Shown: positions 42,155 through 48,702, counted from the first letter of the stretch. The stretch: 58,944 nucleotides of DNA from CAYPEZ01 sp964622275 (GCA_964622275.1 CAZUMX010000001.1:1-58944); one strand, 5' to 3'. A program made the numbers and translations. Notes: generated by a model from the sequence alone, not told the origin.

Positions 42155-42621
42155 AAGCGTAATGTGGACTCTTCCATTGAGGAAGAAATACGTTCAAAGG
42201 CACGACGTTCTTGGCTGTCATCGAGAAGCGTTGAAAGAACATGGAAGAGAAAAAGAAGAAATAGGACCGAGCACACAATAAGACCAAGGGAGATAGTGCG
42301 GATGATGTGCTCCCATCGAAGGATAGCATTGTCTGGGGCTTCGACCCCAGCGGCGACCTCCATGTTGACTCCGATAGCTGAAAGATGTTGATCGTGGAGA
42401 GTCTGTGTTGGCACTTGCTCTATGCTCTTTTCTGTTTTCTTCGTTTTCCCTTTTGTTGAGAGATAGTCGAGGAGATCATCTTTTGTCGTTACCCATGCGA
42501 CATTTGCATACACTTGCTTTCCGGAAATTTTTCCACGTCGAATCAGCTGTCCAATATAGTCAGGACTGTATCCGGAGAGTTCGCTCGCTTCTTTGAGTGT
42601 AATGTACTCTGTCCCGTCCAT
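42151..42621 (-). CDS. Membrane-anchored HTH (MerR/excisionase-like) regulator
   Basis: About 156 aa. Residues 6-45 form an excisionase/MerR-type winged HTH: YITLKEASELSGYSPDYIGQ with LIRRGKISGKQV as the wing. A Lys/Thr linker follows, and then one long membrane helix at about 103-130 (IRTISLGLIVCSVLFLLFLF). The tail of about 25 residues should be extracytoplasmic. So the DNA-binding domain faces the cytoplasm and the protein can sense the envelope, like membrane-bound transcription factors. It is the first gene of the surface operon, coupled by ATGA to the next gene. Two palindromes flank its promoter region and are candidate binding sites for autoregulation. The ATG at 42621 is chosen; a GTG at 42660 with AGGA ten bases upstream is possible. 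Confidence 0.8.
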   Translation of the reverse strand: MDGTEYITLKEASELSGYSPDYIGQLIRRGKISGKQVYANVAWVTTKDDLLDYLSTKGKTKKTEKSIEQVPTQTLHDQHLSAIGVNMEVAAGVEAPDNAILRWEHIIRTISLGLIVCSVLFLLFLFHVLSTLLDDSQERRAFERISSSMEESTLRL

Positions 42622-42681
42622 GAAGGGAGGGCCATGCAGTGGGAGTGCAGGAAAAATCACTCGACGATGTTCCTCGTTTAA

Positions 42682-42698
42682 ATCTCGACCGTCGATAT
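42682..42698. promoter_or_regulatory. Palindromic operator candidate, proximal copy
   Basis: ATCTCGACCGTCGATAT, a TCGAC-n-GTCGA inverted repeat 61 nt before the regulator's ATG. TAGAATATAAAT, a plausible -10 region on the minus strand, lies next to it on the upstream side, so a bound protein could block the promoter. Confidence 0.6.
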
Positions 42699-42794
42699 TT
42701 ATATTCTACGCTTATTTTTCAAAGTATTTTTACTTTATCCACAAAAAGAGTATTTATAGGTCATCTCATGCCATTTTGAGGTCTTCAAGAGACA

Positions 42795-42811
42795 ATCTCG
42801 ACCGTCGAGAT
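42795..42811. promoter_or_regulatory. Palindromic operator candidate, distal copy
   Basis: ATCTCGACCGTCGAGAT, a perfect 8+1+8 inverted repeat sharing 16 of 17 bases with the copy at 42682-42698. The centres are 113 bp apart. It sits in the spacer between the His-rich protein gene and the regulator gene. The 264-bp spacer (42622-42885) is otherwise A/T-rich without a clear terminator. Confidence 0.65.
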
Positions 42812-42885
42812 ACCAGAAAAGCCCCAAAAATGGCGCATGCTGCCTCCTCACAGGAAACAAACGTTTCTTCAAAGAGGGGCGAAAA

Positions 42886-43494
42886 CTACTTGAGAAAACC
42901 TCCGTCCCGCAGCTCGGCCTCAAGATCTTCCACTGTTTTTTCTTTGAATTCTGGGACATTTGGAACCTGATTGGAGAGGAATTTTAGTTGAATCCCAGAC
43001 AGAGGGCCGTAATAGACGAGGTAGTGATCATTGTGTTGAATGTCATAATGGACAGGATCTTTTACCTCTTCCCCATTTACCAAAAAACGCAGGGTATTTG
43101 TCGCATTCGTGCAATACTTTTCTGGAACCTCGAGATTTTGGAAATCAATACATGAGTTATCCATAAACACTTTCAATGTGGAAAGGAAATAAGGGATCGT
43201 CACTCCAGTCGTGTGTTTATGCACAATATAAGGATCATTATCTTCAAAATGCACAAGCTTTGATTGGAGCATGTACTTTTTATCCAGAAAATTAAAAGCT
43301 TTGCCGTTCACATAAACAACGAGGGATGCATGCCAGTGTTGCGCCCCTGGTACTCCTGGCGTTGGCACGACATCAACAGCCCCCTTCTGTTCAGGGAGTG
43401 CTTCTGTGGGGCGAGAAACAAACAGCACGAACGTTGGGATAGCAATGAGAGCAACAATTCCCCAGAGAATGATGAATTTTTCAACACGATTCAT
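42886..43494 (-). CDS. Membrane-anchored His-rich protein of unknown function
   Basis: About 202 aa with one N-terminal membrane helix (residues 6-28) and an extracytoplasmic domain. Histidines cluster in motifs typical of metal sites: H53-W-H55, H82 with E84 and D85, H92-K-H94, and H149, H154, H157. Two cysteines (C115, C128) could form a disulfide. The region GAQHWHASLVVYVNG starts the folded domain. I recognise no named family; similar HWH proteins occur in CPR and archaeal genomes as far as I recall, but I cannot confirm this. Copper or zinc binding is a reasonable hypothesis. The ATG at 43494 is chosen because an extended -10 box lies six bases before it; an ATG at 43515 would put the promoter inside the coding region. 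Confidence 0.75.
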   Translation of the reverse strand: MNRVEKFIILWGIVALIAIPTFVLFVSRPTEALPEQKGAVDVVPTPGVPGAQHWHASLVVYVNGKAFNFLDKKYMLQSKLVHFEDNDPYIVHKHTTGVTIPYFLSTLKVFMDNSCIDFQNLEVPEKYCTNATNTLRFLVNGEEVKDPVHYDIQHNDHYLVYYGPLSGIQLKFLSNQVPNVPEFKEKTVEDLEAELRDGGFLK

Positions 43495-43500
43495 TCGTAC

Positions 43501-43509
43501 AGTATAGCA
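43501..43509 (-). promoter_or_regulatory. Extended -10 promoter (TGCTATACT)
   Basis: TGCTATACT six nt before the ATG at 43494. Transcription starting six to seven bases downstream would begin at the start codon itself, giving a leaderless mRNA. Confidence 0.65.
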
Positions 43510-43532
43510 ATTCATATCACGCTAATCCATAC

Positions 43533-43563
43533 AAAAACCCCGTGGTTTTCCCACGGGGTTTTT
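43533..43563 (-). terminator. Terminator after RRM gene
   Basis: AAAAACCCCGTGG/CCACGGGGTTTTT stem of 13 bp with a five-base loop. It lies 12 nt after the RRM gene's stop and has T runs on both strands, so it could work in either direction. Confidence 0.9.
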
Positions 43564-43575
43564 GTTTCTCTTGCA

Positions 43576-43848
43576 TTAGCGAGAGAAGCGATCGTTGCGC
43601 TCTTGAGGGCGGGCGAGAGAAACGAGAAGCGTGCGGCCTCCGAGTTCCTTTCCGTTCCACATCTCAATTGCGCGATTCGCCTCGTCAGCAGATGCCATTT
43701 CCACGAAGCCAAATCCGCGTGAGCGTCCGGTCATCTTGTCCGTAATGATCGTTGCCGATGATACGGAGCCAGCCTGAGCGAATGCTGCGCGAAGTTCGTC
43801 TTGCGTTGTGGAATATGGGATTCCTCCGACGTAAAGCTTGTTCTGCAT
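43576..43848 (-). CDS. RNA-recognition-motif (RRM) RNA-binding protein
   Basis: A 90-aa protein that is a single RRM domain. RNP2 is LYVGGI (residues 5-10) and RNP1 is RGFGFVEM (about 44-51), with the aromatic residues that stack on RNA. A short Arg/Phe tail ends it (RPQERNDRFSR). Such small RRM proteins of cyanobacteria and CPR bind single-stranded RNA; several are cold-induced. The ATG at 43848 gives the normal family N-terminus (MQNKLYVGGIPY); the open frame extends 34 codons upstream only because no stop interrupts the leader. A promoter at 43931-43939 gives a leader of about 75 nt with a hairpin that might be an autoregulatory target. The gene is monocistronic and ends at a strong terminator. 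Confidence 0.95.
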   Translation of the reverse strand: MQNKLYVGGIPYSTTQDELRAAFAQAGSVSSATIITDKMTGRSRGFGFVEMASADEANRAIEMWNGKELGGRTLLVSLARPQERNDRFSR

Positions 43849-43939
43849 TGTAGATATACGTGTTCTGTTCACAGTGTCTCGACCCTTCACTCGTGGCCGA
43901 AACGCCGAACGAGCACGACACATAAAGAAAAGTCTAGCA
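43849..43939 (-). promoter_or_regulatory. Promoter and hairpin leader of RRM gene
   Basis: TGCTAGACT at 43931-43939 with TTGCAT 16 nt upstream as -35. The leader contains CTCG-TTC-GGC/GCC-A-CGAG, a hairpin of seven pairs. Between 43940 and 44048 nothing else is visible. Confidence 0.5.
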
Positions 43940-44048
43940 ATATACCCCAAAAATGCAAGCCCCCAGAAAAATCATCAGGCGTCGAAACGATAGGAAACCC
44001 GTGTCAGGGCATTCGCCTCCACGTTGACGATTTTCGATGACAGCGCAA

Positions 44049-44783
44049 CTAGTTCACGCCAAAGGTAGCCCGGACGGTTACCATCACCTCTTTCTCGACG
44101 GAGGAAGTATCGTATGAACCATAATCAGAGACATCAATAGAGTTAGGAGCCATAACTTGAACAACACCAGATGAAGCACTTTGAAGATCTCCTACACTCT
44201 GACCCCCTGCTGTAGCAATCTCTCCCGCACGAGCCTTGGCATCTTTTACAGCTCCACCAAGGAGTTTTACCCTGAGATCAGGAAGTTTAGAATACAAATA
44301 CTCAAGAGACATTGTTGTGACGGGAACTCCTTTCGCAATCACATCCTTGAGGCCATCTGCGATAGAACGGATCCCCTCGACATCAGCCGCAGAAACGACG
44401 AGTGTTTGTCGGAGCATTGTTGTTCCCAGAGGACGCGAACCTTCTGGACCATATGAGAATTCTTCCTGCGCATACACTTGTCTCACTTCAAGTGCGTCCG
44501 GGCTGACGCCTTTGGTTTTGAGGTATGCACGAACAGACTCGATATCACGCTCGAGTTGCATATATCCCCCCGCCAACGAACTCGATGGAGCTCGGCGTGC
44601 AATTTCGCCTGTCCATTTTGCGGTATCGCTCTTTACTCTTTCTTTTGCTGAACCAGTAGCGGTAATAACATTACGTTCCATTGAGCGAATACTAAATGCT
44701 GTATACGACACAATAATGCCCGTAAGAATAATTGCACAACCAAGGACTATGTATGCAGTAACACGTTCACCAAAGTTATTCAT
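44049..44783 (-). CDS. SIMPL (DUF541) domain protein
   Basis: A 244-aa protein with an N-terminal membrane helix (residues 8-30) and an extracytoplasmic SIMPL domain from about 40 to 243. It starts ITATGSAKERVKSDTAKWTG and contains SPDALEVRQVYAQEEFSYG, LRQTLVVSAADVEGIRSIADG, and the DAKARAGEIATAGGQSVGDL helix. It ends in VTVRATFGV, the usual closing strand. SIMPL/DUF541 proteins (for example the periplasmic YggE) are linked to oxidative stress and oligomerise into rings; the biochemical role is unclear. The start at 44783 is supported by TACAAT eight bases upstream. The gene lies 33 bp after the 221-aa gene's stop, so read-through from the DedA operon is also possible. Confidence 0.92.
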   Translation of the reverse strand: MNNFGERVTAYIVLGCAIILTGIIVSYTAFSIRSMERNVITATGSAKERVKSDTAKWTGEIARRAPSSSLAGGYMQLERDIESVRAYLKTKGVSPDALEVRQVYAQEEFSYGPEGSRPLGTTMLRQTLVVSAADVEGIRSIADGLKDVIAKGVPVTTMSLEYLYSKLPDLRVKLLGGAVKDAKARAGEIATAGGQSVGDLQSASSGVVQVMAPNSIDVSDYGSYDTSSVEKEVMVTVRATFGVN

Positions 44784-44791
44784 AGACTGAC

Positions 44792-44797
44792 ATTGTA
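44792..44797 (-). promoter_or_regulatory. -10 box of SIMPL gene
   Basis: TACAAT eight nt before the ATG at 44783. Not of the TGn type. Consistent with the very short leaders of other genes here. Confidence 0.4.
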
Positions 44798-44816
44798 CCC
44801 CCCTCCTTCTTTGACT

Positions 44817-45482
44817 TCAAGAACCAAAAAGACACACTTCAAAAGCTTGTTGCTCTGTCTCATTTACTGTTTCGGGAATCATGTCTCCAAAAAGTTGCTG
44901 ACGGCAGATTTCAAATCGGTCAATAGTAGGAATGACCTGTTCTCCAACGGTTCCCCCTGAAGGTATATTGGAAACATGTTCTTCAGAGCGAACGGCTGTT
45001 GTCGACGAAGCAGTGAAATCGGTGGAATCCTCAAAAAATGGAGTTGTTGTGGGTGTACCGGGTGTCGTGGCTGCAGAAACAGAATTTGCATTCGCAGGAG
45101 GAAGCACGGTCACTGAGGTGCGAACATCTGCTCCAAAAGAGCGTTCGTAATCTTTGGTTGTCTTTAAGGTTTTTGCGTTATCAGACTGAGAAACAGATGC
45201 CATTTCTGGAAAACATGCGGTGATGGGTTCCCCTGCCAGAACCATCATTTGTGCTCTTTCACCCACCTTTTCTTGAGACAACACAACGTGTGGGGTTATT
45301 GCCTCTACACACTGGTCGAGCTGATACCCTTCTTGGGCAAAACGTATAGTTTCTACTGGATCTACAGACACACTTCGTGAAAAAGAAGGACTTGTTGGTG
45401 TCACAGACAACCCTACGATAGCGAGAAAAGCTAGTCCGAGAAAAACACCGATAACCTCAACATGCGTCGTCAGAGGAGTCAT
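44817..45482 (-). CDS. Membrane-anchored protein of unknown function
   Basis: About 221 aa from the ATG at 45482, which overlaps the DedA stop by ATGA. One N-terminal membrane helix (VIGVFLGLAFLAIVGLSV, residues about 10-28) precedes an extracytoplasmic domain. It carries four cysteines, two of them in QLDQCVEAITPHV and EPITACFPEM, and two near the C-terminus (FEICRQQLFG, AFEVCLFGS). The middle is a Thr/Ala/Pro-rich linker (ATTPGTPTTTPFFE). I recognise no family. Cysteine pairs suggest a disulfide-linked fold of two small segments. Coupling to a DedA-family gene suggests an envelope role; nothing more can be said from sequence. Confidence 0.72.
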   Translation of the reverse strand: MTPLTTHVEVIGVFLGLAFLAIVGLSVTPTSPSFSRSVSVDPVETIRFAQEGYQLDQCVEAITPHVVLSQEKVGERAQMMVLAGEPITACFPEMASVSQSDNAKTLKTTKDYERSFGADVRTSVTVLPPANANSVSAATTPGTPTTTPFFEDSTDFTASSTTAVRSEEHVSNIPSGGTVGEQVIPTIDRFEICRQQLFGDMIPETVNETEQQAFEVCLFGS

Positions 45483-46120
45483 AGAGGAGTCTTTGCTCGT
45501 CTTTTTCGTATCCACCACCAACCAATAACAACAAGGAGGACAAGGAGACCGATATTCTCAAAACGTTCAATGTGTGGAGCGATTGATTTGTATCCCACAC
45601 CAAGCTGCCATCCCAAAAATCCGAGTATAGACGCCCGAATAAGTGTTCCCAATAGTGTGGCGATGATGTATGGAAACATGCGAAACTGCAACAGGCCCGC
45701 AGCGGCGCTTGCCACAGCAGCTGGCATCACAGGGATCGAGCGAACAAGGACAAGTATCCAAAAAATATTTCCCTTATTTTTCATCTTTTCTGCTATCAAT
45801 AAAATATCTTCCCATGTGACTCCAAGATATTTCCCAATACTGCGAAAAAAAGGTTCCGCACCATATCTCCCAAGGAGAAAAGCAAACAACGATCCAATAG
45901 TGAGGCCTACTGTTGCGGGAATCACGACAAGCGAAAAGAGTCTCACAACATGAGAAAGCGTGACAGGAAGTCCGCCCATCAGGATAAATCCCCCGCCCAT
46001 TTGAACAAGGGTTGAGGGAACAGGAACAATGACTTCCTCAACGATTGAAGCCGCAAAAATCCCCCACCCGCCGTACGGAATGACGATTGATTCAATCCAA
46101 TGTATAAAGAGCTCAAGCAT
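45479..46120 (-). CDS. DedA/VTT-family membrane protein
   Basis: A 213-aa polytopic membrane protein with the VTT (DedA) domain. It has EEVIVPVPSTLVQMGGGFIL, a re-entrant helix with the conserved E and P residues, then GLTIGSLFAFLLGRYGAEPF, the FLLGRYG motif of the family. Next come VRSIPVMPAAVASAAAGLLQ, matching the R-x-x-P-x-x-P motif, and GTLIRASILGFLGWQLG. DedA proteins support membrane homeostasis, and several recycle undecaprenyl phosphate or flip lipids across the membrane. It overlaps its upstream four-TM partner by eight bases and its downstream neighbour by ATGA, so the three form one operon with an extended -10 promoter at 46486-46494. Confidence 0.93.
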   Translation of the reverse strand: MLELFIHWIESIVIPYGGWGIFAASIVEEVIVPVPSTLVQMGGGFILMGGLPVTLSHVVRLFSLVVIPATVGLTIGSLFAFLLGRYGAEPFFRSIGKYLGVTWEDILLIAEKMKNKGNIFWILVLVRSIPVMPAAVASAAAGLLQFRMFPYIIATLLGTLIRASILGFLGWQLGVGYKSIAPHIERFENIGLLVLLVVIGWWWIRKRRAKTPL

Positions 46121-46478
46121 AGGCCATGAGCAATGATGCGGTCATGACTGCAATACCAAGACTGGGTGCAATTGGGAAAACAACTTGAGACCACGGAAAA
46201 GTTTTTTTCAAAAAAAGGAACGATGGAATCGAAGCAAGCGTAGTAAGAACAATGTACAGACCAATATTCATACAAAAATGCTGCACGGAAGCGCTGGGAG
46301 AATATAACGCCAAGAGTGAACCGGTGATCACCTCCCCAGCAAATCCCCACAGAAGAACATCCAAGAAAAAACGAGCACGAGCTCCTGAACGCAAAGCGAT
46401 AGCAGCCCAAGATAACACAGCGGTAATTGCCATCCCTACCGCAAGGGCAATATGTATCACGAGAATGGTCTCAAACAT
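46113..46478 (-). CDS. Four-TM small membrane protein
   Basis: A 121-aa integral membrane protein with four predicted helices at about 3-25, 36-58 (FFLDVLLWGFAGEVITGSLL), 68-88 and 97-119. Conserved-looking polar residues are H9 in the first helix and H67 between the second and third helices (SVQHFCMNI), and one cysteine follows. I do not recognise a family. It is the first gene of the DedA operon and overlaps the DedA gene by eight bases, so the proteins are probably produced together. The start is supported by TGCTACACT seven bases before the ATG. Confidence 0.78.
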   Translation of the reverse strand: MFETILVIHIALAVGMAITAVLSWAAIALRSGARARFFLDVLLWGFAGEVITGSLLALYSPSASVQHFCMNIGLYIVLTTLASIPSFLFLKKTFPWSQVVFPIAPSLGIAVMTASLLMAYA

Positions 46479-46485
46479 GGCACCA

Positions 46486-46494
46486 AGTGTAGCA
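46486..46494 (-). promoter_or_regulatory. Extended -10 promoter (TGCTACACT) of DedA operon
   Basis: TGCTACACT seven nt before the ATG at 46478 and immediately after the T run of the upstream terminator. Confidence 0.6.
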
Positions 46495-46495
46495 T

Positions 46496-46522
46496 AAAAA
46501 ACCCACGGGTGAGACCGTGGGT
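46496..46522 (-). terminator. Terminator of the ncRNA/bcp region
   Basis: ACCCACGG/CCGTGGGT stem of eight bp (46501-46508 and 46515-46522), followed on the minus strand by TTTTTT. It ends the 210-nt candidate RNA and isolates the DedA operon. Confidence 0.88.
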
Positions 46523-46710
46523 GTGTGGGAAATATATCGGAACAATCAGTTCTCCCAGGGTAGCATTTTGTTCATCCGCAAAATGCTGTGAAGGAGCCTG
46601 TATTGTGAGGGTGTCAACCTCTTTGCTGACCGGGTTGCAGTTAAAGTCAAGACCACGTGCGTCACCCTCGGCATTAGAGACCGACACTCATCCGATCGTG
46701 CTCCCAGCAT
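46497..46710 (-). ncRNA. Candidate structured ncRNA (~210 nt) of unknown class
   Basis: The 278-bp space between bcp and the DedA operon has its own promoter (46717-46745) and terminator (46496-46522), with no convincing gene. The transcript can form a closing helix from GGGA plus ATCGGA (46691-46705) with TCCGAT plus TCCC (46527-46541). An inner GAGGGTG/CACCCTC helix (46663-46669 with 46607-46613) and a nine-bp hairpin AGCATTTTG/CAAAATGCT (46562-46587) follow. The overall shape, a long rod closed at its ends, recalls 6S RNA, but I see no diagnostic sequence. It lacks the SRP GGAA core, the RNase P P4 sequences and a tmRNA tag. A GTG-started frame of 76 codons crosses it and the terminator; I do not think it is real. 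Confidence 0.45.
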
Positions 46711-46716
46711 CGCAAC

Positions 46717-46745
46717 ATGCTAACACAAAAGTTGTCTCTCCGCAA
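46717..46745 (-). promoter_or_regulatory. Promoter of candidate ncRNA
   Basis: Extended -10 TGTTAGCAT at 46717-46725 and TTGCGG at 46740-46745 as -35 with a 17-nt spacer. The predicted start is near 46710, just before the closing helix of the RNA. Confidence 0.5.
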
Positions 46746-46756
46746 GAGCGCTCTGT

Positions 46757-47230
46757 TTAGGCGTTTTTAAGGACTCTCAAATCCTTGAGCACCATTTCTG
46801 CGTGTTCTCCAGCTTTCACATCTTCATACACACGTGCAATAACTCCATTGGGGTTAATAAGAAATGATGTTCTGAGAATCCCCATAAATTCTCTCCCCAT
46901 AAATTTCTTTTTTTGCCACACCCCGTAAAGCGTCACAACCTTTTTATCTTCATCCGACAATAATGTAAATGGGAGTTGGAACTTCTCGACAAACTTTTCG
47001 TGGCTTTTAACAGAATCAGCTGAGATTCCGAACACCCTCACTCCAAGTTTTTCAAACGCTGGATAATCATCTCGTATAGCACACGCTTGGATGGTACACC
47101 CTGGGGTATTATCTTTTGGATAAAAATACAAGAGCACCCACTCTCCTTTGTATGAAGACAGCGTGTGCGCTTTCCCCTCTTGGTCTAAGAGAGTGAAATC
47201 TGGGGCCTTCGTGTCTTGTGATGGAATCAT
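46757..47230 (-). CDS. bcp: Thiol peroxidase Bcp (peroxiredoxin Q)
   Basis: A 157-aa thioredoxin-fold peroxidase that reduces hydrogen peroxide and alkyl peroxides with electrons from thioredoxin. The active-site motif is YPKDNTPGCTIQAC, with peroxidatic Cys45 and resolving Cys50, the 1-Cys/2-Cys BCP arrangement. Family strands APDFTLLDQEGKAHTLSSYKG and FGISADSVKSHEKFVEKFQL and the LPFTLLSDEDKKV segment are all present. RTSFLINPNGVIARVYEDVKAGEHA ends the domain. The length is normal. It follows the 216-aa Cys-motif gene after three nt, so both should be transcribed together. No OxyR or PerR box is evident. Confidence 0.95.
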   Translation of the reverse strand: MIPSQDTKAPDFTLLDQEGKAHTLSSYKGEWVLLYFYPKDNTPGCTIQACAIRDDYPAFEKLGVRVFGISADSVKSHEKFVEKFQLPFTLLSDEDKKVVTLYGVWQKKKFMGREFMGILRTSFLINPNGVIARVYEDVKAGEHAEMVLKDLRVLKNA

Positions 47231-47233
47231 AAC

Positions 47234-47884
47234 TTAATTATTTGTAGGTGTACTTGAAGCAGAAAGATCTGTAATGGAGACATCTGAAGGAGGCGTAAAT
47301 CGCTCGGCATCACGCTGCCAAACTGAACAAGATACTGACAATGGTTCTATTGGGCTTAAAGGAATAACCTCTAGAACATGGTCGTTTCCTCCCTCCATTC
47401 CACGAACAAAAGAGTGCCCAGTGTTTTTCGCGTCACTCCAGACAAAGGTTTGTGATTTCCCAAGAATCAGGTGTGTAGGAACAGATCTCACATTTGGTTT
47501 CATGACTGGATCAAAGTCCCCACGGAGCTCCCCTTGCGACGCATACACTGTGCCACGAATACCCTCTTCTTTTAGCACTTGGCAAGTATAGTCACCCCCG
47601 TTCTCTCGAATTGCTTCAAGCGTCTGAGTAGAAGACCCGACAATAGAGACACCGGTTAAGACTTTAATTCCGCCAGTTCCTTCGGGGCGCTCTTCGGGAC
47701 ACAGCGCAAACTCACACGATGGCGAGATACGCCCCACGCCCACGCCTCCTTTGCACTGCTTCAAGTCTGTTGGACACACGACATACGTCTGTGGTTTAGG
47801 AGTATTAAAATATGTATACCCAGCATACCCTCCTCCACCAAGGACAAAAAAAGCAAAGAGCACAGCAATGAGTCGAGGCATCAT
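47234..47884 (-). CDS. Membrane-anchored protein with Cys-rich CPR module
   Basis: A 216-aa protein with an N-terminal membrane segment (LIAVLFAFFVLGGGGYAGY) and an extracytoplasmic Cys module at about 37-62: CPTDLKQCKGGVGVGR, then SPSCEFALCPEE. This is a diverged form of the C-x-x-D-x-x-x-C-P-D-G-S module seen twice in the next gene. The remaining domain (about 75-205) has two further cysteines (YTCQVL, VSCSVW) and no recognised fold. A Ser/Thr tail closes it. It starts with ATGATG at 47884, with an extended -10 nine bases upstream, and bcp follows three nt after its stop. A redox or protein-binding role outside the cell is possible. Confidence 0.75.
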   Translation of the reverse strand: MMPRLIAVLFAFFVLGGGGYAGYTYFNTPKPQTYVVCPTDLKQCKGGVGVGRISPSCEFALCPEERPEGTGGIKVLTGVSIVGSSTQTLEAIRENGGDYTCQVLKEEGIRGTVYASQGELRGDFDPVMKPNVRSVPTHLILGKSQTFVWSDAKNTGHSFVRGMEGGNDHVLEVIPLSPIEPLSVSCSVWQRDAERFTPPSDVSITDLSASSTPTNN

Positions 47885-47893
47885 ATAGAAAAT

Positions 47894-47902
47894 AGTATAG
47901 CA
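47894..47902 (-). promoter_or_regulatory. Extended -10 promoter (TGCTATACT)
   Basis: TGCTATACT nine nt before the ATG at 47884, serving the Cys-module gene and bcp. Identical to the box at 43501-43509. Confidence 0.65.
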
Positions 47903-47911
47903 AAAATCTTC

Positions 47912-48685
47912 CTAGCGGATACCTGTGTCCAAAGTCACCGCAATATCAGTGATTTTTGCTTGTTCCATGGTAAACGTCGTAGGCGAGAGTGTCGGAAAAT
48001 ATGAATCAGATTTTGAACGTCTCAGAATGTACACCCCTGGAGTAAGTTCAAACGAAAAACTTCCATCTTTTTTTGTTGCGAACGATTTTATAAACCCACC
48101 ACCTGTTGTCCAAACCTCGAGGGATCCTTCGTATGGCTTGTCGGCACACGCAGGATCGGGTGGATTTTGTACCACAGGACACACTGGCCCCATTGTTGCC
48201 ACCCCATGGAGTTCAGGCCTCCCTGATAGAGATGAGCACTTCTCAAATTCACAATTCGGACCACTTCTCCCCACTGCAGACCCATCCGGGCACATTCGTG
48301 CGTCCATCGTACATGCAACAGGTTTGGTTGCCGGTGTTTTTGGCTTTTTTACCCCAGGGGTTGGTGCCACTGGTGTGTTGGTGCCTGGGCAAGGAGCAAA
48401 ATCACAGTTAGGGCCACTGCGCGATACGCTGGAACCATCTGGGCAAAGTTTTGCTTCTTCTGTACATGCATGGAAATCTCCACCAATGACGGAAGGAGAT
48501 TCTCCACGTTCGATACGCAGTGCTCCATATTCCATCCCAAGATAAAATGCAGATGCAGGGAGAACGCCAAAAAACACAACGAGAGCAAGAACCCAGGAAT
48601 ACCAAGTTACTTTATTCCACTGAATTCCTTTTTCGCGAGACGCATCGTCGATCGCTTTTTTCATGAGTTCAAGTTGGCTGTTCAT
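47912..48685 (-). CDS. Membrane-anchored protein with two CPDGS Cys modules and a C-terminal beta-sandwich
   Basis: About 257 aa. A cytoplasmic helix of about 30 residues precedes a membrane segment (WVLALVVFFGVLPASAFYLG). Two Cys modules follow, CTEEAKLCPDGSSVSRSGP-type and CTMDARMCPDGSAVGRSGP-type, each ending NC(D/E)F..C, separated by a Pro/Lys/Thr linker. The C-terminal domain (about 165-255) has YEGSLEVWTTGGGFIKSF, TKKDGSFSFELTPGVYIL, the pattern of carboxypeptidase-regulatory-like (CNA-B-like) sandwiches. The module is common in Patescibacteria as far as I know, with unknown function. The ATG at 48685 is chosen because TGATATACT lies eight bases upstream. Confidence 0.82.
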   Translation of the reverse strand: MNSQLELMKKAIDDASREKGIQWNKVTWYSWVLALVVFFGVLPASAFYLGMEYGALRIERGESPSVIGGDFHACTEEAKLCPDGSSVSRSGPNCDFAPCPGTNTPVAPTPGVKKPKTPATKPVACTMDARMCPDGSAVGRSGPNCEFEKCSSLSGRPELHGVATMGPVCPVVQNPPDPACADKPYEGSLEVWTTGGGFIKSFATKKDGSFSFELTPGVYILRRSKSDSYFPTLSPTTFTMEQAKITDIAVTLDTGIR

Positions 48686-48693
48686 AGGTATAC

Positions 48694-48702
48694 AGTATAT
48701 CA
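48694..48702 (-). promoter_or_regulatory. Extended -10 promoter (TGATATACT)
   Basis: TGATATACT eight nt before the ATG at 48685. It overlaps the stop codon of the upstream MBL gene, so promoter and coding sequence share bases. Confidence 0.6.

Noticed and set aside
46457..46687. GTG-started frame of 76 codons in the ncRNA region
   Set aside because: It runs through a strong terminator hairpin and into the next promoter, has no ribosome-binding site, and the region has base-paired RNA structure. A protein-like look in the middle is noted but not enough.
46497..46710. tmRNA, SRP RNA or RNase P RNA
   Set aside because: No tag peptide or tRNA-like ends, no GGAA SRP core, and no conserved RNase P sequences. 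Only a 6S-like rod shape remains, without diagnostic sequence.
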